From the NCBI RefSeq assembly GCF_014836635.1, contig NZ_JACSQL010000002.1, forward strand, positions 620,001 to 684,000: 64,000 nucleotides of DNA, written 5' to 3'. Source of the DNA: Paenibacillus gallinarum. GTDB lineage: Bacteria; Bacillota; Bacilli; Paenibacillales; Paenibacillaceae. The notes beneath the pieces are model-generated. The model did not search any database. It was not told the DNA's origin and worked only from the letters and a program-made list of their open reading frames with translations. Positions 35,649-44,196 of this stretch are shown piece after piece. The number at the start of each line of letters is the position of its first letter. Within the stretch, counting starts at the first letter, position 1. The position numbers and the translations under genes are program-made.

Positions 35649-36463
35649 GTATCCGTTTAAACCGGATGGATGAGACCTTCCAAACCCTACAGATGAGCGG
35701 CAAAACAGCACTTATTCCTTTTATAACAGTGGGCGATCCAGATCTGAGCACGACTGTTGAGATCATTTGTGAACTCGAAAAGGCAGGGGCTGATGTGATT
35801 GAACTAGGCGTACCTTATTCTGACCCACTTGCAGATGGACCCGTCATTCAGCGTGCTTCTGAACGAGCACTAAAACAGCAGATTACGATTCGTACATGTA
35901 TGGAGACAGCTAAACGTGCACGTGCAGCGGGAGTGAAGCTGCCATTTGTACTCTTTACATACTACAATCCCGTGCTTCAGACAGGTCTGGAACTTTTCTT
36001 CGACTTGTTAGTAGAGCATGATATTAGCGGTATGATCATTCCGGATCTTCCGATTGAAGAATCTGCACAGATTCGTGAGTATGCGGATCGTGCCAATATT
36101 CATCTTATTCCCTTAGTTGCGCCGACATCGAAGGAAAGAATAAAGAAGATCGTCTCGAGCGCAAGAGGATTTATTTACTGTGTATCATCACTTGGTGTAA
36201 CAGGGGAGAGAGCTGCATTCCACCAAGAAGTAGATGAATTTATTACAACGGTAAAATCATATACAACTCTTCCCGTTGCTGTTGGCTTTGGGATATCCAG
36301 CCGTGAACAGGTAGAACATTTTTCTGAAATTTGTGACGGGGTTATCGTAGGCAGTGCCATTGTTAGAGAGATCGAGAATACGATTCCTTTGCTATCAAAA
36401 CCAGATACGAAGGAAGAAGGACTTTTGCAAATACGTCAGTTTGTGGCACAATTAAAAGTATAA
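35645..36463 (+). CDS. trpA: Tryptophan synthase alpha chain
   Basis: This 272-residue TIM barrel cleaves indole-3-glycerol phosphate. [33 protein letters not shown] (catalytic Glu and Asp) and [11 protein letters not shown] are conserved. It ends the trp set; hisC follows after about 40 nt. Confidence 0.97.
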   Translation: MSIRLNRMDETFQTLQMSGKTALIPFITVGDPDLSTTVEIICELEKAGADVIELGVPYSDPLADGPVIQRASERALKQQITIRTCMETAKRARAAGVKLPFVLFTYYNPVLQTGLELFFDLLVEHDISGMIIPDLPIEESAQIREYADRANIHLIPLVAPTSKERIKKIVSSARGFIYCVSSLGVTGERAAFHQEVDEFITTVKSYTTLPVAVGFGISSREQVEHFSEICDGVIVGSAIVREIENTIPLLSKPDTKEEGLLQIRQFVAQLKV

Positions 36464-36504
36464 TTTTGGAGATTTTTTCATTATCCACAAGGGAGGGCTT
36501 GTTT

Positions 36505-37602
36505 ATGAAACATAAGTCTACTATTGGTAATTTACCCGTATATAAACCAGGAAAGCCCGTTGAAGAAGTGAAAAAAGAGCTGGGACTCAGTGAAGTGATT
36601 AAGCTTGCATCGAATGAAAATCCTTATGGCAGTTCGAAGCTTGTGGGGAATGCAATTCAGGCAGAACTTGCAAATCTGAGTATTTATCCGGATGGTTCTG
36701 CAGGAGAACTTACAGCCGATTTGGCCGTACATCTGGGCGTTCAAAATGATCAAATTATTTTTGGCGCAGGTTCGGATGAAATCATTGCCTTGATTGCTAG
36801 AGCTTTTCTTATTCAAGGTGACGAGACCATCATGGCGGATCAAACTTTTTCAGTATATAAGAGTAATGCAGACATTGAAGGTGCTGTAAGTATCGAAGTT
36901 CCGCTTGTTAACGGTACACATGATCTGGAAGGTATGTTATCGAAAGTGTCTTCCAAAACAAAAATAATATGGGTATGTAATCCGAATAATCCAACCGGTA
37001 CTATTATCACCGAGAAAGAGCTTATTTCCTTTATGGATCGTGTTCCTTCCGATGTGATGGTCGTTCTTGATGAAGCTTATTATGAATATGTTACGGATGA
37101 ATCCTATCCTGAGACGATTCCTATGATGGAGAGATACAATAACCTTGTGATATTGCGAACGTTCTCCAAAATCTACGGACTCGCTTCATTGCGGATAGGT
37201 TACGGTATCGCGAGTTCCGAAGTAATCTCACTAATTAATCAAGTCAGAGAACCATTCAATACAACAAGATTTGGGCAGGTTGCTGCTCGTGCGGCCCTTA
37301 AGGACCAAGACTTTGTAAAAGCTTGCCATGATAAGAACCGTGAAGGGGTTACTTATCTGCAAAACGAATTTGATCGTTTAGGTCTTCACTATTTCCCTTC
37401 ACAAGGTAATTTTATACTTGTACAAATTGGCAGACCGGCTGCCGAGATGTTTGATATCTTACTGCGACAAGGGATCATTATTCGTTCTGGGTTCCAGGTT
37501 TATCCTGACTACATCCGGGTATCTGTAGGTACACCAGAACAGAATCAAGCGTTCATCAAAGCTCTAGAGCATGCGCTTACCCCTGAACGCTCGGAAGTAT
37601 AG
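36505..37602 (+). CDS. hisC: Histidinol-phosphate aminotransferase
   Basis: This 365-residue PLP aminotransferase acts in histidine synthesis and, in Bacillus, also on the keto acids of tyrosine and phenylalanine, which explains its place here. Motifs: SNENPYGSS, NPNNPTGTII, LDEAYYEYV and the PLP lysine in FSKIYGLASLRIGYG. ATG 36505 has GGGAGGG 8 nt upstream; an ATG at 36466 is only 2 nt after trpA with no site. Confidence 0.95.
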   Translation: MKHKSTIGNLPVYKPGKPVEEVKKELGLSEVIKLASNENPYGSSKLVGNAIQAELANLSIYPDGSAGELTADLAVHLGVQNDQIIFGAGSDEIIALIARAFLIQGDETIMADQTFSVYKSNADIEGAVSIEVPLVNGTHDLEGMLSKVSSKTKIIWVCNPNNPTGTIITEKELISFMDRVPSDVMVVLDEAYYEYVTDESYPETIPMMERYNNLVILRTFSKIYGLASLRIGYGIASSEVISLINQVREPFNTTRFGQVAARAALKDQDFVKACHDKNREGVTYLQNEFDRLGLHYFPSQGNFILVQIGRPAAEMFDILLRQGIIIRSGFQVYPDYIRVSVGTPEQNQAFIKALEHALTPERSEV

Positions 37603-37612
37603 TGGACTCGGA

Positions 37613-38722
37613 ATGAGAACAGAAGGAATAAACTGCAAAATTGCAATCTTTGGCGTGGGACTCATCGGAGGGTCTCTCGCCCTTTGTTTTAAAGGGAAGC
37701 CGGGAATAGAAGTAGTTGGTTATGCGCATGAACCGAAAATTCATGAAAGATATCTAAAGAGCGGTGTACTTGATCATGTGACCTTATCCATTGAAGAGGC
37801 GGCACTGGATGCGGATTTCATTTTTTTAAGTGTACCGGTAGGCATGCTGAATTATTATCTTCAGGAACTAAATAAGCTCCCGCTAAAGAAAGGCTGTATT
37901 ATTACGGATGTAGGCAGCACGAAAGCCTCGATTACAGCAGCTGCGAAGACACTCGATTTTCGAGATGTGTTTTTTATTGGCGGGCATCCCATGGCGGGTT
38001 CGGAACGTTCTGGAGTAGAGGCGGCTTCACCGCTGCTATTCGAAAATGCATATTATGTTCTTACACCTCAGCCGGAGATGGAAGAAGACGTTTATAATAA
38101 GCTTCATAATCTGCTGTCTTATACTAGAGCACAAGTCATTAGGGTAGAACCTGAGCATCACGATGATATCGTGGGCGCTATTAGTCACTTGCCTCATATA
38201 ATTGCGGTAGCCTTAGTCAATCAGATCAGCAGTTATAACCAAAATGAACCTTTATATCAGCTGCTTGCAGCCGGAGGTTTCCGTGATATTACTCGTATTG
38301 CGTCGAGCGACCCGGTAGTATGGCGTGATATTTTACTTAGCAATCGTGAAGTATTACTGCGACTTCTTCGGGACTGGAATAAGCAAGTAGGCCAGTTTAC
38401 TCAAGTGCTGGAGGAAAGTAATGGGGAAGCGATTGAAGCTGCTTTTCGTGAAGCCGGTTCTTTTCGAGACCAATTACCGGAGCGAAGAAAAGGAATCATC
38501 AATGCTTTATTTGACATATATATTGATGTTCCGGATACCCCAGGGATTATTGGCAGGATTGCTACGGAACTGGGGACGGCTCGGATCAATCTGAGTAACA
38601 TGCAGATCATTGAGAGCAGAGAAGATGTACCAGGCATTCTCAGATTGTCCTTTCGGCAGGAAGATGATATGGAGCGAGCAATTGAACTCCTTACCCATTT
38701 GGGTTATACCGTACGAAGCTAA
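37613..38722 (+). CDS. tyrA: Prephenate dehydrogenase
   Basis: This 369-residue NAD enzyme makes 4-hydroxyphenylpyruvate for tyrosine. IFGVGLIGGSLAL (NAD loop), GGHPMAGSERSG and HHDDIVGAISHLPH are conserved, and an ACT domain (DVPDTPGIIGRIATELG, from about 300) ends the protein. ATG 37613 gives the family length; another at 37571 would overlap hisC. In Bacillus aroA/aroE follows; here a hairpin ends the operon and accessory DNA begins. Confidence 0.95.
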   Translation: MRTEGINCKIAIFGVGLIGGSLALCFKGKPGIEVVGYAHEPKIHERYLKSGVLDHVTLSIEEAALDADFIFLSVPVGMLNYYLQELNKLPLKKGCIITDVGSTKASITAAAKTLDFRDVFFIGGHPMAGSERSGVEAASPLLFENAYYVLTPQPEMEEDVYNKLHNLLSYTRAQVIRVEPEHHDDIVGAISHLPHIIAVALVNQISSYNQNEPLYQLLAAGGFRDITRIASSDPVVWRDILLSNREVLLRLLRDWNKQVGQFTQVLEESNGEAIEAAFREAGSFRDQLPERRKGIINALFDIYIDVPDTPGIIGRIATELGTARINLSNMQIIESREDVPGILRLSFRQEDDMERAIELLTHLGYTVRS

Positions 38723-38755
38723 GAGAGATGGGAAAACTCTCTTAGCTTCATTTAT
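38715..38755 (+). terminator. Inverted repeat at the end of tyrA
   Basis: GAAGCTAAGAGAG (38715-38727) pairs perfectly with CTCTCTTAGCTTC (38737-38749) and includes the tyrA stop. The tail is only ATTTAT, so termination is likely but not certain. Confidence 0.65.
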
Positions 38756-38810
38756 AAAATCGCTTTATTTAAGTAAATATGCAAGATAATAAATAAATGT
38801 ATAATTATGG

Positions 38811-38839
38811 TTGACAAAATGAAAACGGATACATATAAT
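38811..38839 (+). promoter_or_regulatory. Consensus sigma-A promoter for a short transcript
   Basis: Perfect TTGACA (38811-38816), a 17-nt spacer and perfect TATAAT (38834-38839). The next structure downstream is a terminator about 60-90 nt away, with no start codon and ribosome site between. Confidence 0.8.
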
Positions 38840-38845
38840 AAAAGT

Positions 38846-38933
38846 ACAGTATGGTTTCTCTCCACTCCTATCCAATAACTGAGTTGCATATCATTGCAGC
38901 AAGCTGTGAACTTTGTTCACAGCTCTTTTTTTG
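38846..38933 (+). ncRNA. Candidate small regulatory RNA (~88 nt)
   Basis: Transcription from the perfect upstream promoter would begin near 38846 and end at an intrinsic terminator: AGCTGTGAAC/GTTCACAGCT (38902-38924) with a TTT loop and T run. A second hairpin, GTTGCA/TGCAGC (about 38883-38900), precedes it. The 5' part is unpaired and pyrimidine-rich, with CTCTCCACTCC (38858-38868) able to pair with ribosome binding sites. No coding frame with a ribosome site is seen. It could instead be an attenuator leader for the efflux operon. Confidence 0.5.
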
Positions 38934-38958
38934 TCTTTTTTTGAATGAGATATTTAAC

Positions 38959-38988
38959 TTTACAAATAAACCGTCCAGACGGTATACT
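38959..38988 (+). promoter_or_regulatory. Promoter and TetR-type operator of the SMR operon
   Basis: TTTACA (38959-38964), an 18-nt spacer and TATACT (38983-38988). The palindrome ACCGTC-CA-GACGGT (38970-38983) occupies the spacer and touches the -10, an ideal place for repression by the TetR encoded downstream. Confidence 0.75.
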
Positions 38989-39069
38989 TAACTCGTTTGG
39001 TAATTGTATTGCTTCATTAAAGGAAAGAATAAGATAAGGGGTTATAAACACACATATGGAGGTTTGGAA

Positions 39070-39390
39070 ATGAACGCATATTTAATTCTTGCACTTGCCA
39101 TTATTGCAGAAGTATTCGGAAGTTCAATGATGAAATTATCTAATGGATTTAAAAAACTGTACCCAACTCTTGGATTAATAGTGGGAATGGGTGCAGCGTT
39201 CTACGGATTATCATTAGCCTTAAAAACAATCCCATTAGGTACTGCTTATGCAATATGGTCTGGAGTAGGTACTGCACTTACTGTATTAGTTGGGGTCTTG
39301 GTATATAAGGAGAAAGTAAATACAAGAAAAATGATAGGAATATTGTTGATCATTATTGGTGTAGTTGTAATGAAACTAGCAGCAGACTAA
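39070..39390 (+). CDS. Small multidrug resistance (SMR) efflux subunit 1
   Basis: This 106-residue protein has four membrane helices and the conserved membrane Glu in IIAEVFGSSMMKLS (Glu near 13), as well as LGTAYAIWSGVGTALTVLVG. SMR pumps export cationic compounds or guanidinium in exchange for protons. ATG 39070 has GGAGG 7-8 nt upstream. It is paired with a second SMR gene 18 nt away, so a heterodimer of the EbrAB/YkkCD type is likely. Confidence 0.93.
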   Translation: MNAYLILALAIIAEVFGSSMMKLSNGFKKLYPTLGLIVGMGAAFYGLSLALKTIPLGTAYAIWSGVGTALTVLVGVLVYKEKVNTRKMIGILLIIIGVVVMKLAAD

Positions 39391-39407
39391 TTAAAGGAGA
39401 TAAGTAC

Positions 39408-39758
39408 ATGAGAAATGGATATATTTATTTAACAATAGCGATTCTGGGTGAGATTTTTGGTACAACAATGCTAAAATTATCAGATGGGTTTAGCAATTTA
39501 TTACCTGCTCTAGGATTAATAATTGGTATGGGACTTGCATTCTATTTTTTATCATTAAGTTTAAAGACAATTCCTTTAAGCTTAGCCTACGCGGTTTGGT
39601 CAGGAGTAGGAACGGCTTTAACTGCGCTGATAGGGGTTTTGCTTTGGAACGATCCTTTTGGTATTTTAACGGGTGTCGGACTTCTTCTCATCATTGGTGG
39701 TGTAGTTATTTTAAATACATCCAATGCATCTGGGACAGTTCAAGAATCTTCTAAATAA
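39408..39758 (+). CDS. Small multidrug resistance (SMR) efflux subunit 2
   Basis: This 116-residue protein has four membrane helices, with Glu in AILGEIFGTTMLKLS and AYAVWSGVGTALTALIG. Similar to but clearly different from the first subunit, it has a polar C-terminal tail. AAAGGAG precedes the ATG. The pair and the TetR gene form one operon. Confidence 0.93.
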   Translation: MRNGYIYLTIAILGEIFGTTMLKLSDGFSNLLPALGLIIGMGLAFYFLSLSLKTIPLSLAYAVWSGVGTALTALIGVLLWNDPFGILTGVGLLLIIGGVVILNTSNASGTVQESSK

Positions 39759-39774
39759 AAGAAAGGAGTGCCTT

Positions 39775-40320
39775 ATGAGAAGTAATTCCAAACGAGGAGA
39801 GATATTAGCTTCTGCTTCATATATTGTCGAGAATTTAGGGATGGACAAATTAACCTTAGAGGCCGTTGCAAATAAAACTGGGATTAGTAAAGGTGGCTTA
39901 TTGCATCACTTCCGTAACAAAGAAGCTTTAATTGAAGGAATGATCATCGAGTACACAGAACAATTTATTGATGAACTTACATCGATTACAAGTAAATCGA
40001 ATGAGCAAGGAAAGTGGATAAGAGCGTACTTAAACGTAATAATCAATGATAAAGCGTTAGTAAGCGGCTTAGCAGCAGCATCTGTTGCAGCAATGCATTA
40101 TAATCCTTCTTTGCTTGATCGAATGCAGGAAATGTATCGTGTAATTACCAATGGAATATCTAATGATGGCGGCGATGTAATTGATTCAACTATTGTGAGA
40201 CTAGCCGCTGATGGTCTATGGTTTTCTGAAATCTATGGATTAGGAAAAATGGATGAAGATACAAAAGAAAAAGTAATAAAGAAACTACATCATATGATAA
40301 ATAAAGATTTACAAAACTAA
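39775..40320 (+). CDS. TetR/AcrR-family repressor
   Basis: This 181-residue regulator has the N-terminal TetR helix-turn-helix (LTLEAVANKTGISKGGLLHH, about residues 26-45) and a helical ligand domain. ATG 39775 follows AAAGGAG; the upstream in-frame start lies within the SMR gene. It probably represses its own operon at the palindrome 38970-38983 and releases when a pump substrate binds. Confidence 0.92.
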   Translation: MRSNSKRGEILASASYIVENLGMDKLTLEAVANKTGISKGGLLHHFRNKEALIEGMIIEYTEQFIDELTSITSKSNEQGKWIRAYLNVIINDKALVSGLAAASVAAMHYNPSLLDRMQEMYRVITNGISNDGGDVIDSTIVRLAADGLWFSEIYGLGKMDEDTKEKVIKKLHHMINKDLQN

Positions 40321-40322
40321 AA

Positions 40323-40357
40323 GTTATTGGATAAGAGCCTTCACTGCTATCCAATAA
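40323..40357 (+). repeat. Inverted repeat after tetR that echoes sequence upstream of the SMR operon
   Basis: TTATTGGATA (40324-40333) pairs perfectly with TATCCAATAA (40348-40357) around 14 nt. There is no T run. The second half is part of a 16-nt stretch (40342-40357) that differs by one base from 38863-38878 upstream. Confidence 0.6.
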
Positions 40358-40418
40358 TGTCGTTCTGAAAGATGAATAGCAGGCAGCGAAGATAATTCAC
40401 AAAAGAGAAGGTATAGCA

Positions 40419-40703
40419 ATGTTACTATTTATAATGTTTATTTGTCTTTTATTCTCCATACTCTTTATAATGAGAGAGGGAGAGGATATTCTCAGAAAAG
40501 TCTCTTTTGTAGTGTTAATTACTAGTGTACTATTAAGTATACTACTTCTTAATCATGCTACATTTGGTGGTATGAATAACGATATTGAATTTCTTTCAAT
40601 CTTTGCTTTCAGTGCATCCTCAATTTTTGAGAAAGTTGAAATATTGTTCTGTATTTCTTTCATAGCAATGACTGTCTATATTTTTTCTAATAAAAACAAA
40701 TAA
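40419..40703 (+). CDS. Small uncharacterised membrane protein (94 aa)
   Basis: Three hydrophobic helices (about 1-18, 28-46 and 73-89) with a short polar loop. GAGAAGG lies 7 nt before the ATG. Base composition looks AT-rich, like the SMR island and unlike the flanking core genes. The family is not recognised. A terminator follows. Confidence 0.6.
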   Translation: MLLFIMFICLLFSILFIMREGEDILRKVSFVVLITSVLLSILLLNHATFGGMNNDIEFLSIFAFSASSIFEKVEILFCISFIAMTVYIFSNKNK

Positions 40704-40742
40704 TTTTCAATCATGAAATTTTAATAACACAGATTTTGAATA

Positions 40743-40783
40743 ATGGGTTGCGATAAATTCGCGGCCTATTTTTTTGCTTACAT
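40743..40783 (+). terminator. Intrinsic terminator of the accessory island
   Basis: GGGTTGCGA and TCGCGGCCT pair with wobble around TAAAT, followed by T7. Confidence 0.75.
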
Positions 40784-40861
40784 GACTAGATCAAATCGGT
40801 CCACGTAGTCTTAAAGTATCATAGACGTAAAATAAATAACAAATTTTTCATAAATTAAAAG

Positions 40862-40890
40862 GGAAACTTTGGTTGATTATATGGTATAAT
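40862..40890 (+). promoter_or_regulatory. Candidate promoter of the ECF sigma operon
   Basis: TGGTATAAT is an extended -10 (hexamer 40885-40890). Seventeen nt upstream is GGAAAC (40862-40867) followed by TTT, which resembles an ECF-type -35. It could be read by sigma-A or be autoregulatory. Nothing coding is seen between 40784 and 41108; a perfect small palindrome AATTACA/TGTAATT lies at 40991-41008. Confidence 0.45.
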
Positions 40891-41108
40891 GTTCCTTGGA
40901 ATTATAGGAATGATTAGGAAAGTGTTACTACATAAGGGTTTACAAGCAAGAGAGTAAGAACTAGTTAGCTATTTACAACCTCATAAGAAAAATTACATTT
41001 CTGTAATTATATTCAATCATAATAATGGGTTCCCGCTCTAAAAAGTGTTGTTACAGGCATTTTTATATACCTGGGCACTATGGAACTGCAAGGAGGAGCT
41101 TAGACCTA

Positions 41109-41702
41109 ATGGATGATTCAGAGTTGATTAAAGAAATAAAAGCAGGAAATGTGGAGCTATATTCTGAGCTCATGGGACGATATGAAAGAAAGATGTATGC
41201 TTTTGTCTATCACATGCTTCGCAGTTCTGGACTTGAACATATGTCAGAAGATTTAGTATCAGAAACATTTTATAAAGCTTACCGAAGTTTGAATTCCTTT
41301 CGCGAGATTGATGCATCTTTCTCGACCTGGGTGTATACTATTGCTAGAAATACGGTTCTTAGCGAACTTCGAAAACATCGAGGAAGTAATATTCCGCTTG
41401 AAGAAAGTGGAGTTATTCCTGTTGCTTCTTTGGATACAGCTCCTGAACAAGCGATGCTGAGAAATGAACGTGTCATTAAAGTGCGTGAAGCAATTAATAA
41501 TTTGCCTGATAAGCAGCGAACGGCTCTTATTCTCAGAGAATATGATCAGCTCGAATATCAGGAAATTTCGGATATTTTAGGGCAGACCGTGAGTTCCGTC
41601 AAATCTTTATTGTTTCGTGCACGGATGAGCGTCAAGAATCAGTTGCATTCGTATTTCTTTGAACCGATCTATGAGGAATATGAAGGGATGAAGAGTCAAT
41701 GA
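41109..41702 (+). CDS. ECF-type RNA polymerase sigma factor
   Basis: This 197-residue protein has region 2 (MGRYERKMYAFVYHML ... DLVSETFYKAYRSL ... FSTWVYTIARN) and region 4 (LPDKQRTALILREYDQLEY ... VSSVKSLLFRAR) with the short linker of extracytoplasmic-function sigma factors. ATG 41109 follows AAGGAGGAG; the in-frame ATG at 41025 has none. It overlaps the anti-sigma gene by 4 nt. The regulon is unknown. Confidence 0.92.
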   Translation: MDDSELIKEIKAGNVELYSELMGRYERKMYAFVYHMLRSSGLEHMSEDLVSETFYKAYRSLNSFREIDASFSTWVYTIARNTVLSELRKHRGSNIPLEESGVIPVASLDTAPEQAMLRNERVIKVREAINNLPDKQRTALILREYDQLEYQEISDILGQTVSSVKSLLFRARMSVKNQLHSYFFEPIYEEYEGMKSQ

Positions 41703-42295
41703 ATTGCAACGAAGCCCAGGAGTGCATGACACAAGTTTGGGATTTGTCCGCACATCATCCGGTACGAGTTGAACTGAATAACCATATAAAAGAATGCCCA
41801 GAGTGTGCCTTTGAATATAGCAGGTGGGAAGAATTATACGATCTGATTCCCGAGACTTCAGATCCCGTTCCCGAAAAATCGCTTCAATCTATGCACGGTA
41901 AGGTAATGGACAAGATATACAGCGATCATCCGCATATTCAAAGAACGGATATCAAACCCTATAAATGGACGAAAACGACGGCCAATCGCTTCTCCATCTG
42001 GATTTCTGCTTGTTTAGCCGTATTGTTGAGCAGCATTGTGCTGATGGTATGGAAGGTAAGTTCTAACGGCGGCGATGCAAGCATGAATAACGATGCTGGG
42101 ATTGTTCCTACCGGAGTAGCGAATAGTGCACCGGCTTTCAGCTTGTCTTACCATGATCCAAAGGGAGCTTCTGGAATTATTGAACCTTTTGTAGCAGGGA
42201 TCCCAGCTTACCCTCAGTACTGGATGTTCTTATCCCTGCTAGCTTTGGGGATGGCTCTATTCTCTTTACGCAGAATGCATCACATTACAAAATAA
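41699..42295 (+). CDS. Membrane anti-sigma factor with zinc-finger (ZAS/HC2) domain
   Basis: This 198-residue protein has an N-terminal zinc anti-sigma motif (CNEAQECM ... HIKECPECAFEY, His-x3-Cys-x2-Cys near residues 28-39), one helix near 100-118, and a second near 176-192. It should hold the upstream sigma factor at the membrane until a signal triggers release or proteolysis. Translational overlap supports the pairing. PrsW-type proteolysis is possible but not shown. Confidence 0.88.
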   Translation: MNCNEAQECMTQVWDLSAHHPVRVELNNHIKECPECAFEYSRWEELYDLIPETSDPVPEKSLQSMHGKVMDKIYSDHPHIQRTDIKPYKWTKTTANRFSIWISACLAVLLSSIVLMVWKVSSNGGDASMNNDAGIVPTGVANSAPAFSLSYHDPKGASGIIEPFVAGIPAYPQYWMFLSLLALGMALFSLRRMHHITK

Positions 42296-42322
42296 CAAAA
42301 AGAGAAGGAGGCATATCTTGAA

Positions 42323-42925
42323 ATGAGAATTGGTCTAATACGTCACGGACTTACAGATTGGAATGTAGCTGGACGAATTCAAGGACGCAGCGACATTCCT
42401 CTGAATGATGAAGGCAGACTGCAGGCAAAGTTGCTTGGAGAACGTCTTCTTACTGAACCCTATGAATGGGATTATATTATAACGAGCGGATTGTCTCGCG
42501 CACAGGAAACAGGAGAAATCATAAGCCGTATCATTAATGTTCCTATGCTTCCGCCTGATGAACGTCTTCAGGAAAGATCTTTTGGTCAGGCGGAAGGTCT
42601 AACGCAAGAAGAACGAGAAGCAAAATGGGGAGTAGACTGGAATTTATTAGACTTAGGGCAGGAAAAAGAACCTGATATGCGAGTAAGGGCTCTTACATTT
42701 ATTAATGAATTGGCGCAGATACATCCTCATCAGCATATTCTCGTCGTTTCTCACGGGGCTCTGCTTGCACAGTTATACAAAGCACTGTATGAAGATCGAT
42801 ATACCGAGAGAATTGGAAACTTGTCTCTTACCATACTAGAGAACGAAGAAGAAAAATGGAATCCATTGCTTTATAACTGTACTAAGCATTTAATAGACCC
42901 TTCGTTTGAAAAATCAAAAAAATAA
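42323..42925 (+). CDS. Histidine phosphatase family protein
   Basis: This 200-residue protein starts MRIGLIRHGLTDWN with the catalytic RHG motif, the GRIQGRSDIPLNDEG segment, QERSFGQAEG and the second His in VVSHGALL. These define phosphoglycerate-mutase-like phosphatases; substrate cannot be assigned. GAAGGAGG lies upstream. A strong terminator follows. Confidence 0.9.
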   Translation: MRIGLIRHGLTDWNVAGRIQGRSDIPLNDEGRLQAKLLGERLLTEPYEWDYIITSGLSRAQETGEIISRIINVPMLPPDERLQERSFGQAEGLTQEEREAKWGVDWNLLDLGQEKEPDMRVRALTFINELAQIHPHQHILVVSHGALLAQLYKALYEDRYTERIGNLSLTILENEEEKWNPLLYNCTKHLIDPSFEKSKK

Positions 42926-42933
42926 TAGCTGCG

Positions 42934-42972
42934 CAAATAACCCGAATGCAGATTCGGGTTATTTTTTTTGCC
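42934..42972 (+). terminator. Intrinsic terminator after the histidine phosphatase
   Basis: AATAACCCGAAT and ATTCGGGTTATT pair around GCAG, with T8 after. Confidence 0.92.
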
Positions 42973-43034
42973 GTAAAGGAATAAATGTTTCAATAATTCC
43001 CATAATGGTAGTAAAACGGCGAGGCGATGGGACA

Positions 43035-44138
43035 ATGAATTTAGCGGATCTACTCACGTATGCTGACATTGGTCAGCTGAACCGCATTGCAAACCATTAT
43101 GAATGTAGCACCAACACCCATTCCAAACATGAATTAATTCAGAGTATTTTAGTTACTCTTGGTAATTCTTCCTTTGTTGAAGAAGTGGTTCATGAACTTC
43201 CAGAGGGTCAGCTTAGCTTTCTAAATGCGCTACTGTTTGATGGAAGGGTAAATTACAGCATAGAAGAACTTACGGCCCTTGCAAAGCAAGCAATGGAACC
43301 CAAGGGAGAACGTCCTGCTACGTATTTTCGAGATATTGTTGTTCAGTTTACGAAACGAGGTTGGTTATTTAACGGTTCAACACAGCAAACCAAATATTTG
43401 TATCGTGTTCCCCAAGATTTAAAAACGAAATTTGTGGGCGTAATACGTTCAAAATTTATACAGCTTGCTGAGGTTGTCTCTGAACCTTCTGTCTATCGTG
43501 AAGAACATCATTTAATGTTCGAAGATATGAAATTGCTGATTAAATTCACTGATCAGTATGAAATCCCTCTGAATCAGGAAGGATTTATGTATAAGAGGAC
43601 GCAACAACAGCTCCTGGATTTTCTACATGTAAAAGAACCGTTGGTAGGAAAAGCAGGATGGCGTTTTGGATATGGGAGAAGCTATAAAGAATACCCTGAT
43701 CGGTTAGCTCTACTGTATGATTATGCGACTCATCAGCGGTATATAGCAGAAAACAATGGGATTCTTGCTATTACCGATGAAGGCACTCAGGTTTTTGAAA
43801 AGTCATCAGACGAAGAGTTGATGCAGATTTTTCGCTATTGGTTAAGACTTTATAAAGGAGCCATTCCGAGTCTTGCTTCTGTTGTGTATTGGATTGGGGA
43901 GTGTGCGAAGGAATGGGTTACAGTTTCCTCCTTGCTGGAAAGCATGGGTGAGATCATTCATCCCTTCTATTACGATACGAATGAGGCTGTTCTTAAACAG
44001 CGAATACTTCAAATGATGATGCATCTAGGAATGGTTCGGATCGGAGAGCATGAGGAAAAGGGACAGGTTGTTAGAATGACACCCTGGGGAAGCCGGTTAA
44101 CGGTAACCTGCAATGCGGTTCAATATACATCCCGTTAA
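43035..44138 (+). CDS. Uncharacterised protein, possibly winged-helix-containing
   Basis: This 367-residue protein is not recognised. It is mainly helical with repeated short basic segments that could be winged-helix folds (for example near 290-350). ATG 43035 is chosen because the frame upstream of it runs through the preceding terminator. It is cytosolic by composition. It may form part of a DNA-handling family, but this is a guess. Confidence 0.7.
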   Translation: MNLADLLTYADIGQLNRIANHYECSTNTHSKHELIQSILVTLGNSSFVEEVVHELPEGQLSFLNALLFDGRVNYSIEELTALAKQAMEPKGERPATYFRDIVVQFTKRGWLFNGSTQQTKYLYRVPQDLKTKFVGVIRSKFIQLAEVVSEPSVYREEHHLMFEDMKLLIKFTDQYEIPLNQEGFMYKRTQQQLLDFLHVKEPLVGKAGWRFGYGRSYKEYPDRLALLYDYATHQRYIAENNGILAITDEGTQVFEKSSDEELMQIFRYWLRLYKGAIPSLASVVYWIGECAKEWVTVSSLLESMGEIIHPFYYDTNEAVLKQRILQMMMHLGMVRIGEHEEKGQVVRMTPWGSRLTVTCNAVQYTSR

Positions 44139-44196
44139 CCTGTAAAAATAACTTAGCTTAGCCTGAAAATATAACAATTGGTTGGAGGTGCATCCT

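Noticed and set aside
30344..36463. Loss of trpG from the trp operon
   Set aside because: In Bacillus-type genomes the glutamine amidotransferase is shared with folate synthesis and encoded elsewhere, so its absence here is expected.
38811..39069. Guanidine riboswitch before the SMR genes
   Set aside because: SMR genes are often under such riboswitches, but none of the conserved ykkC or mini-ykkC sequence blocks is present; a TetR operator explains control better.
41025..41108. 28-residue N-terminal extension of the ECF sigma factor
   Set aside because: No ribosome site at the upstream ATG, while ATG 41109 has AAGGAGGAG and matches the family start.
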